Positions 22,601-32,400 of a DNA stretch of 64,000 nt are shown here, one piece after another. The stretch's first letter is position 1. Every line of letters begins with the position of its first letter. This DNA comes from Holacanthus passer (Eukaryota; Chordata; Actinopteri; Pomacanthidae). A program made the position numbers and the translations under genes. The notes beneath the pieces were generated by a model. It saw only the letters and a list, made by a program, of their open reading frames with translations. It made no database searches and was not told the DNA's origin. The DNA lies in assembly GCA_025331565.1 (NCBI GenBank), contig JAFREQ010000079.1, positions 992,001 through 1,056,000 on the forward strand, given 5' to 3'.

Positions 22601-25600
22601 GTGGGGAAACGCCAAAGCTGGATTCACTGCTGTGTTAAAATGCAAGAACGAGGTTGGACTAAGACAAAGGAAATGCTATCAAGGGTAGGTCTGCAATTAA
22701 TTATTATTTTTATTGGCATCTCCAATTAATCCGTTAATCATTTTATCTATATATTGTCCAAAAACAGTGAAGATGGCCATCACAATTGCTTAGACTAAGA
22801 AAGCTTGTAAATATAAATTTTATGCATAAAAAAGACGATTAATTGGTGATCATATTTGTTGCTGATTAACTGTCTGTCGATTGGCTAATTAATTAATTAA
22901 TTGACTAATCGTTTCAGCTCTAATAATGGGACATGGAAATCGGAGGTTTCAAGATGTGTGAACCTGAAAGTGAATGATGTGCTGGAAAAAGCAAATGTAA
23001 GTCTCACTTTCATAGCTGAAGCTTATAAAATGATAAAAGTGACACAATGATCACCCAAAAATCCTCAATGTTGTTTGTAGACTGCTGACAGTGGACTGGG
23101 CGACCTGAATGGAAATGCTGAACACGTATTTTCCACCTTTGAAAGTATCACGAATAACTCAGAGACTATCAACACTTTCGCCAACATGAATGCATCTGTT
23201 CAAGTACTAGTTTTCTTGAGTCAAAAGCAAAACCTCAAACCAAGTGGAAGAACAGTGAATGTAAGTGTTACAGAATTGCTGAATGTCTTTATTGAATGCA
23301 ATGGGTAATCTGAACAGTCCTACAGCTCCATATGTACACTGTCCACAGCTTCAAGACCCTCTCATAACTAAACCCCGTCCATATTTTCTGTTTTAGTTGG
23401 AAATATGTCACATGACTGAAGCTAAAGATTCATGTAACCCTATTTTTCATAATTAATATAACCAGCAGAAAGGCTTTTTCTAACTTTAAAAAGAAATGTT
23501 GTGCTTGAAACAACTGCAACTAAAATAAGCCTTTTTTCCTTTCAGGACTTTCTGGCTTCATCCAGCAATTTACTGGAAAAGTCTCTTAACCAATCATGGG
23601 AACAAAATGATGACACAGGCAATTTTTCATTGGCTGAGAAATACCTGAGTTCTGTTGAGCACTTAATTCATATGGCAAACACAGAGGGTGTGACTAAAGA
23701 GAAAAATATAGAGGTAGCAACACGCGATTGCTCACGTGGATCAGAGTGTACCAACTCGGTGTTCAATGCCACCGTCTTTCTGAACAGTCCAGGCAGTGGC
23801 AACGTAAAAGTCGCTGGGTTTAAACAACTGGAGAGCTATTTACCCAACAACAACAGTAAGCTCAAGCCAAACAGCATCGTCGTGTCAGCAACCACTGAAA
23901 ATACACCATCAGATTCAGTTGAGGTTAAACTGAACTTCCAGTTGCTCGAGCCGAGGCCTCGCCATGTTGAGATGCACTGTATGTCATGGGACAATAAAAC
24001 CCGAAGCTGGTCATCATTCGGATGCAAATGGGATGGTGCTTCTAATGAGGGTCACTGTGTTTGCACACATTTGTCCTCATTCGCCATCCTGATGTCAAAG
24101 CATCCCTTGGAGGTTCCTGGGATCATTGGCATAACCTATGCCGGACTGTCTGTATCAGTCATATCACTCATTATTAACCTTGTGATAGAGCTGATGGTCT
24201 GGAACTCTGTAGTTAAGACTAATACTCTATATTTACGCCACACTGCCCACGTAAACATTTCTCTGTGTTTGCTGGTTGCAGATTGCTGTTTTCTAGCATC
24301 TTTACAAGCACCTGATATTTCAATAGTCTGGTGTAAGACCTTTACGATATTGAAGCATTTCTGTTACCTGTCCATGTTCTTCTGGATGTTGAGTCTGAGT
24401 TCCACTCTTCTTCACCAAACAGTTTTCCTCTTCCATAATGTGAGCAAGAAAAACTACCTGAAGTTCTCAATAGTCCTGGGCTACGGGTGTCCTTTGCTGA
24501 TCGTTGCGATCACATTTATTACAAATAATGCCGGTGCTGAAGGCGTGTACTTCACCAGGGAGACATGCTGGCTGGTTTATACTGGACTTATGAAAGGATC
24601 CATCCATACGTTTGTCATACCAGTCGGCATAATTAGTTTCATCAATGTTTTCTCCATGCTGGTGGTGATCATGAAGCTTTTGGATCACCCTAAGTACGCA
24701 GAAGCATCTTATGAAAAAGAAAAAAAGGCTGCCGTAACTGTCATGAGGTCAGTTATTCTTCTGACTCCAGTCTTTGGTGTGACTTGGATCATTGGCTTTG
24801 CTGTTTTGCTTCTTGATCTCACATCTGGAGCCTTCGCCTTAGTAGCCAATTATGCCTTCACCGTGGTGAACGCGTTCCAGGTAAGGTCAATATATTCTTC
24901 CGCTAAACATCTGGAGCAGTGAAAGTATTTCTTGCTCAGTAACGTCTGTCATTTTATTTGCAGGGTTTGTTGATTTTGTTAACCACGTGCCTGGGGGACA
25001 AACTGGTAAGGTGGTTTTACATCTAAAAAGAAAATGCCAACCTGAATCATAATGTATCAATGGATCAATTATGTTGTTGGGTACTGCGTTACGTGAAGTA
25101 AAAATTTAAAGGCAACTTAACACCAGGATGAAAAGGAGTGAAACCTCTGAACAGGACTGGACAATATGATCTAAAATCTATATCAAAATATATCACCAAA
25201 TTTATCTTGATAGCAAAAAATATTACGACCAATTAAACTTTCGGATAGTTGTCATTGGTTGTTTTTGCTGCTTTCAATTTAATTTTATGGAATCAGCAAT
25301 TTAATTTATTTGAAACGGCGCAAAGAGTACATTTAAGGGATTCATAATGTTACTAATAAAATAAACTTGGTTTATTGTCCGACCCTACCTCTGGCCATAC
25401 GCAGCATCACTGATGGTTATTATAAAGTTGAATCTATTGCATCTGTAACCACACAGTACACGTCCACATCACAGCAGCGAGGTGAGAGGTTAAAGGTCAG
25501 CAGAAACATGTTTTTAAGCTGGTGTTAAAGTTGATCTTTAAAAGAACAGTTCAACATTTTGGAAAATGTGTTTAATCATGTTGGGGTCGAAGGAAATGAT

Positions 25601-26040
25601 CGGTTGGACTTATTTTGATTTGATTTATTGATTACTGTGGAGACATAAAGGCAGTTTCAATATAGCAAAATACTTCTAAAATACATTACTTACCTCAGCT
25701 TTGAAACATCAGCAAGTATCTTTTTTAGGATTTGGCCAAAATCAGGGAGTTTATCCAAATTAAAATACACTGTCCCAACATAGACATTTTTAAAGAAGCT
25801 ATCAGTGTTATAAAAATGTTGTGGCGTGTAGCATCATTGAAAGTGTTTTAATCCAATTTTTACAGACCTATGAAGCACTGCTGAAACGTCTAAAACACAA
25901 TGTAAGTGCACTCGACTGGGTTTACTTATATGTAAATTACGGCAACGATTATTGAGTAATTTTACACATCTATCTCATCTGCTGTCCAGGCTCTCCAGAT
26001 ATCGATTACCGGCGGCTCCACAAAGTTAGACTCAACCTAG
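19628..26040 (+). CDS. Adhesion G-protein-coupled receptor, ADGRF group (ADGRF5/ADGRF1-like)
   Basis: Seventeen coding exons join in phase into 1025 residues: 19628-19675, 19755-19767, 19907-20032, 20130-20282, 20378-20484, 20629-20687, 20779-20903, 21317-21532, 21692-21940, 22037-22180, 22570-22684, 22918-22996, 23081-23260, 23546-24880, 24964-25005, 25866-25901 and 25990-26040. In order they encode a signal peptide (MWIFILFYILGLSVSQ), a Cys-rich module (CTCEPHYRWSDELC), a SEA-like segment, two Ig-like segments (EYTCVYHQ), a hormone-receptor-like Cys/Trp module and a GAIN domain. The GPS motif is HCVCTHLSSFAILM, so self-cleavage is predicted between Leu714 and Ser715. Seven membrane helices follow, then a short tail of about 30 residues. 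Such receptors are activated by the tethered peptide exposed after cleavage. The adjacent ankrd66 and tdrd6 favour the 6p12.3 cluster (ADGRF5/ADGRF1). ADGRF3, which lies at human 2p23.3, cannot be excluded. Confidence 0.88.
21050..21240 (+). repeat. Dispersed teleost repeat in a receptor intron
   Basis: It contains GGTCAGTCAGTCCATCGCTT, ACATCTCAATAACTGTT, TTGTCATGAAAATGCAGA and TTCATGGTGCCCAGAGGACG in that order. This run is found widely in percomorph introns. Confidence 0.6.
22695..22915. repeat. ATTAATCGATTAA-type repeat in a receptor intron
   Basis: It has TCTGCAATTAATTATTATTT at the left and AATTAATTGACTAATCGTTT at the right, with ATATATTGTCCAAAAACAGTG inside. It is bounded almost exactly by the two splice sites, so the intron is mostly this element. 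Confidence 0.6.
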
Positions 26041-26339
26041 AAGAAGTGAAAATGGTCTCAAATATGTGAACCCTTGAATCAAAACCTTTCACACATAAAA
26101 TCACAGATTTTGTTGTTTATTTTGGTTTATTACCTGTGATGAGTACATATCTGTGTTCCTGACGGGAAAATTTCAAGCTGGATTATTTGTTTGTTACTTT
26201 AGATTAAACTACATTTTAGTGTCAAATGTCGTTTAAGCAATACTGTATATTGTGTTTTTCATCAGTAAAGTGTCGAAATGCCATAGAAACTGAAAGGCTG
26301 CAAGGATGTCACACAGTTTTCAGTAAATGTAAGTTAGGC
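26041..26339. other. Short intergenic gap between the convergent receptor gene and ankrd66
   Basis: The receptor stop (26040) and the ankrd66 stop (26340) face each other 299 bases apart. The gap would hold both 3' UTRs. No clear canonical poly(A) signal is seen for either gene close by. Confidence 0.5.
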
Positions 26340-27718
26340 CTACGTCTGATTGCTGCTTTTAAAGATCCTGTTTTCCTCATTTTCTTTCCCCTGTTCGACC
26401 CACTCCTCATCTGTGTCGTCCATTGAAATCCCTTTTTGGGCTGCCATCTTGCGGTAGGCCTGGCACTCAATTTCTGCTCTGCAACACACAAACACAGGAC
26501 AATTTACCTGTTTAACTCATGTATAAAGTCATTATATGAAGTTATGAGAAAAGCTGTGCATTTAAAGTTCAATGAAAGCATGTGTGATGATCATGCAGGT
26601 ATGAAATAAAAGCAGTGGTGAAAGAATTGGAATTGGTCTTCATTTCGTACTTTTTAAGGAATCGAACGCAGTCCTGGTGTCCGTATATTTCAGCTATTCG
26701 GACCGGTTTGTCTCCGCAGCAGTCCTCCTTGTCTATAGGAGCGTGGAGGGAGTGAAGCAGCCGCAGCACGGCCAGCCGACCGGACTCTGCGGCGAAGTGG
26801 GCGGGGGTCCACCCGTGGTCCGTCCTCAGACAGGCCCTGGCTCCGTGCTCTATGAGGATCCTGACCGTTTCTGTGTGTCCTGTGGAAAAGACATCACTTA
26901 GTGACCTGACACATGCATTTAAGAACCTGGTGACTTTTTAAATTTGAGTTAAAAAACAAATTCTTACTACGGTAAAGGAAATTTATTGCAAGGACAAAAG
27001 CATGGAAGACGAGGAAGCAGGGACACTAACATTAAAAGCACACTCCTTAACACAACATAAACAAAAGGGTATTAAAGGTGAAATAATTAATTGATTAGTT
27101 GATCAGAAAATATACAACAAATATAACTGATTAATCATTTATAAAGCAAAGACACCTTCAGCAAAAAAATGTGACTAAAGACAAAAGCAAGAAATGTGAC
27201 TAATCGCTGCCTCACTTTGTTTTAAGCCAAGTACAAATGGAATATCTTTAGGTTTTGTCCTGCTGGTCAGACAAAATAAGATATTTGAAGTTGACATGTT
27301 TGACTTGTGAAGTTCAATTAAGTTCAATTCTGATCATTTGAGAAGCACAAAAATCATCATTCATTTTAAAACCCCAACAAAATATGTGAATATGTAATTT
27401 GATATGTAAGATAAAGTCCCCAAAGAAGTAAAAGAGAGAAATATATGAAACCGTTCCGTGTCAGAGCAGTTTGGACAAGCATACCTGTGATTCTAGGTAT
27501 TTGAATGAGGTGTAAAACTAATGATATTTAAGACCTGCAGATGGAAAGAAATAAAAATTTCCACTCATCCATCAATTACCTTTCGCTGCTGCCCAGTGAA
27601 GAGGCGTCTTGTAGCTCCAGTCGACGTCTCTTTGGTTGGGATTGCATTTATTCTGCCCCAGAATCTCCTCAACTTGGTCAAAATGCCCTGCAGCTGCTGC
27701 CTGGTGCAACTCTGTCAT
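26340..27718 (-). CDS. ankrd66: Ankyrin repeat domain protein 66
   Basis: Three exons join in phase: 27718-27580, 26879-26651 and 26478-26340, giving 168 residues. The start MTELHQAAAAGHFDQVEEIL and the segments TPLHWAAAKG, EHGARACLRTDHGW, PAHFAAESGRLAVLR and IAEIYGHQDCVRFLKKAE are very close to human ANKRD66. Ankyrin repeats cover roughly residues 5-125. The C terminus is short and charged (DDTDEEWVEQGKENEE). The function of ANKRD66 is not known to me; ankyrin repeats usually mediate protein binding. An in-frame upstream ATG at 27769 would add 17 residues, but the start at 27718 matches the family. An ATTAATTGATTAG-type repeat fragment lies in the first intron at about 27060-27180. Confidence 0.9.
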
Positions 27719-28730
27719 GTTGTTACAAAGGTTGTCCAGCAACAGCTGATCAACACAACATGGAGCCAAGTGTTAACCTGAACCTGGACACAGTAACACT
27801 GCCACCTGCTGTAGGTGAGGGGATATATACATATATGTAACCACCTAACACAGTCAACAGTTTTATCTAAAATGCAAAGAGGAGTCATAGTAATAATAGC
27901 ATTTCTATAAAAACAACTTTTGGAACAACTTCACATAATTAATAAATACAATATCTGGAATACGGCTATTGCAATGAATCCATCACGTGTTTCTCAGAAG
28001 AGAAAATATGACCTATCTAAAAGTATTATTATATGCAGTTAAGATTCTTACTTAGAAATTATTATAGATGTGATTAGTGATCAAGATAGTTTACTTCATG
28101 AGGGATGTAAACAGATTAATTTCAAGACTGTACTCTTCGTTGTTGAGGGGGACCTGCATAAATCTTAAATGTTTAAATGTACAATATGTGCACGATCCAT
28201 TTTAAAGATCCACTCCCTTAATCATCCACGCAAGTACTGTATGTTTATTGGCACAAATTAACCATATGACAAGCTTGATTTTGTTCAAGTTAGTTGGCAA
28301 AAATTCTAGCAAGACAAACATGCAACACATTGTTCCTTCACAAAAGTCAAGGCTGCTCGGTCACAACTGGATTTCCACCTTGGCCTTTATCTGGATCCAG
28401 AGCTGAAACAACCAAACACATAGACCAACTTTTGAAAACCTTACATTTGAACCGTGTTTTCAATCATTCTCTAGTTCTAGGATTTGACTTTGTGATACTG
28501 GCATGAAATTACATGTCTAAATATCAATAATTCACCAACTATTTGTTTGCCACTGTCCTTGTAGACAGAATTGGACATAAAAAACAAGTCCTATCATTCA
28601 TTCAATGACTTTTTGATGACTTTAAACCACAGCATTCCTTATCATCCTGGTCCACTGTAGATAAATAGTAAATATGACATAGTAACAAGACCTTTCTAAG
28701 AGTTCAGTAAGTGACACCAAGTATAGTCTA
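27719..28730. other. Gap of about 1 kb between ankrd66 and tdrd6
   Basis: Both neighbours are on the minus strand, so this holds the ankrd66 promoter and the tdrd6 3' end. The sequence is AT-rich, without a supported coding exon. If tdrd6 splices at 28736 (see findings), its last small exon could lie here, but I could not pick it out. Confidence 0.5.
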
Positions 28731-29402
28731 CTAACCTGATCCCACACTTTCTGCCAATGCGTGATCTGTGTCCAGTCCTTTCCAGTATTTCTCCATCAGC
28801 GTATTCACAACCACTCCCTCACACTCGATTTCCACTGCATACTGAGGAACTGCCCTCTCTGAATGGTTGCCCATGTTGAACACGGTCAGTTTGAGAGGTT
28901 TATCAACCAGAAGATTGTAGAAGTCTTCATAAACTTCGTCAATCCAGGAGCCCTTGGACTTATCAAACCCATTCAAAGAGCACAAAAAGGCCTGAGGAGC
29001 CTTATCCAGCAGATTCTGAGGCAGTGGTCTCACATTCTTGATGTCAACATCAGATTCATTTCCATAGTCAATAAACACAACACGGAATGCATCATCAAGT
29101 CTGTGAATTACCTGAGCTCGATACCACTGTTCATCACTTGAAAACAGAGCAAGACATGGACTGCCAGGAACAAGAGTCTTGTTGAACATCATGTCCTGCT
29201 GTGCCTGTCCTGCTTCCTGAGCAAGCCTTGATACTTGCTCAAGCTCTTCTGTGTTGGTATACTGACACCAGAAGAAATGAGGTTCTGCAATACAAGAGGC
29301 ATACACCATCTCTGTATTGTTTTTGCACATTTCTGGCTCTTTGTACATGTCTGTCTTCACATTTCCTTTGGAAACACTGAGGTGTGTCATGTTGGACTCA
29401 GT
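28731..29402 (-). repeat. tdrd6: tdrd6 tandem unit C (Tudor 7)
   Basis: This is the last of three head-to-tail coding units with a 690-base period. Between about 28804 and 29480 it differs from the matching part of unit B at only about a dozen positions by my manual count. Its 3' end diverges after KYWKGLDTDHA. Confidence 0.85.
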
Positions 29403-32400
29403 CTGACCATCTTGGAGGAGAGTTTCTGTTTGAGGGCTTTCAATCAAAACACATTCTTTGACAACAGGTTTCCAGTATTTCTGCATTGCTGAATTCACAA
29501 CCACTCCCTCACACTCAATTTCCACTGCATACTGAGGAACTGCCATCTCTGAATGGTCGCCCATGTTGAACACGGTCAGTTTGAGAGGTTTATCAACCAG
29601 AAGATTGTAGAAGTCTTCATAAACTTCGTCAATCCAGGAGCCCTTGGACTTATCAAACCCATTCAAAGAGCACAAAAAGGCCTGAGGAGCCTTATCCAGC
29701 AGACTCTGAGGCAGTGGTCTTACATGCTCAATGTCAACATCAGATTCATTTCCATAGTCAATAAACACAACATGGAATGCATCATCAAGTCTGTGAATTA
29801 CCTGAGCTCGATACCACTGTTCATCACTTGAAAACAGAGCAAGACATGGACTGCCAGGAACAAGAGTCTTGTTGAACATCATGTCCTGCTGTGCCTGTCC
29901 TGCTTCCTGAGCAAGCCTTGATACTTGCTCAAGCTCTTCTGTGTTGGTATACTGACACCAGAAGAAATGAGGTTCTGCAATACAAGAGGCATACACCATC
30001 TCCGTATTGTTTTTGCACATTTCTGGCTCTTTGTACATGTCTGTCTTCACATTTCCTTTGGAAACACTGAGGTGTGTCATGTTGGACTCAGTCTGACCAT
30101 CTTGGTGGAGAGTTTCTGTTTGAGGGCTTTCAATCAAAACACATTCTTTGACAACAGGTTTCCAGTATTTCTGCATTGCTGAATTCACAACCACTCCCTC
30201 ACACTCTATTTCCACTGAATACTGAGGAACTGCAATCTCTGAATGGTCTTCCATGTTAAACACTGTTACTCTGAGTGGTTTATCAACCAAGAGATTGTAG
30301 AAGTCTTCATAAACATTGTCGTCCCAGGAGCCCCTGGACTCATCAAATCCATTCAAAGAGCACAAAAAGGCTTGAGGAGCCTTATCCAGCAGACTCTGAG
30401 GCAGTGGTCTCACATTCTTGATGTCAACAGCAGACTCATTTCCATAGTCAATAAAAACAACATGGAGTGTACTGTCAGTTTTCTTAATTACCTGAGCTCG
30501 ATACCACAGGTCGTCACTGGAAAACAGAGCAAGACATGGACTGCCAGGATCCAAAGTCTTGGGGGACAGTATGTCCTGTTGTGCTTGTCCTTCCTCCTGA
30601 GCAAGCCTTGACACTATATTTAGGTCTTCAGTGTTGGTGTACTGACACCAGAAGTAATGTGGTCCAACAATGCAGGAAGCATAAACCTCCTCTGTCTTAT
30701 TCAGAGAAATGTTTGACCTCTTGTACACGCAGATTTTCACATTTCCCTCGGGGCAAGAATTAAGAGAAAGTTGTGTCATTTCTGAGTCACTATGGCCAAC
30801 TTGTGTGACAGTCTCTGCCAACACAGTTTCCTTGTCCTCAAGAGTGACGTCCAAAGTTAGTTTTCTTCCTTCATCCACAGTCTTTCCATCTTTACTCTCT
30901 GGTGCAGAGTCATTTCTTATGGATTGTGAACTCATGTTTAGCTCATCTCTAGCACACATTCCATTGCTGTCGTGGACTTTATTATGTTCTGTCGTCTCAG
31001 TGAATGTTATGTTCATGAGTTCTTGTGTTACACAGTCCTCATTTGGCACACTGGTGTGTTCGGAGATGAGATCAGTTGTTTTCTGTTGTGTCATCTGTGA
31101 TATCCTCTCTCTGACTTTCTCATTTAGATTCAGAGATCCATCAAATAGTTCAACAAGTAGCTTCCCTTTTGCCCCTTTTGCAACCACTGAAATGATCAAA
31201 CTATGGCCAATAACATGATCTGCAAACCACTGGTTGATTTCCTGTGGCAGTTCTTCAGGGACATCAAACAGTCCAAGCGGAACAGCCTGCACGGGAACAG
31301 ACATGGCAAAACTTGCTTCAGTGGGAAAGAGGCAAATATCGGATTCATTCATTACAAGGGTATGACCACAGTCCACAAAGTGCACCATAAGTGGAGACAT
31401 TTCTACAACTTGACCTCTGTACCACTGATAATCAGTGTACCTAGCAAAGCAAATGCTGTTAAGTCCAAGTGGGTAATCTGTGCACTGTGGCTGGCCAATG
31501 AGTTGTTGAACATCTTCCATCACTTTTTCAAATAAATGATAATTCCTGTCAAGTTGGCAGTAGAAGTGATTGACATTTTCTGAAGAGGTTACCCACACTT
31601 TTTCTTTTCCACCCACCTCAATATTGTGTGTGGAGTAACTGTATGCATCTGATGGGACCTGTGGAGGAATTTGCTCGTGAGCTTCAGCTTGTGCACATCT
31701 CTGAGCCAGAAGCTTGCACGCACTGTCAGTCAGTGTTTCAATATCTACCACGCTAAGCAGCAGACCTTCTTCATCAGACATTACATCTTTTACGATGCAT
31801 TTCAACCCAATGTCTGACAAAGCACCTGAATCCACAAACTTCTGAAACTCTGATAATGCAGCCTCAGTCCATGTGACGGCAGTGGAATTATTGGGATTCT
31901 TCGGATTGAACAGGCAACACTGAAAAGCCTGTGCATCCAGCCTTAAGAAAGCTGGATCAATATGGCGCACATCTCGCAGAGGCACCTTTTCAGTTTGACC
32001 ATAGTCTATAAATCTCACATCTACAACAGGGTAGTGGTGACTTGCAATGATCCTCGCTCTGTACCACATGCCATTGTTTGGATTACGGGCGGCACAGATG
32101 GACCCAACAAGTGGTTGAGGGTCGGCCGACGCATAGTGGTTTTGTAGGTCGTGCATAAGGAGTCCAAGAGAGTCTGCATTTTCTGTTGTTTGACACCAGA
32201 ATTTCTGTAGACTTTCAATGCAGGATACATTTACATTGACACTGCTTCCTATAGTAAACACACTGTCGTCACAAGTTTTTTGCACCTCAGAGGGGAAACC
32301 TGCTGAAAGATGCCCATTGCTCTGTACTAGAGGGTCTGCATGTTCTGAGCCATCCTTGATATGAATATAATCAGCGCCAGAAGTGGGTACATCATCTGCC

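Noticed and set aside
28863..30611. Plus-strand frames of about 90 codons repeated at 28863, 29553 and 30243
   Set aside because: They are antisense shadows of the three tdrd6 units. Their 690-base spacing and mutual similarity follow from the sense-strand duplication.
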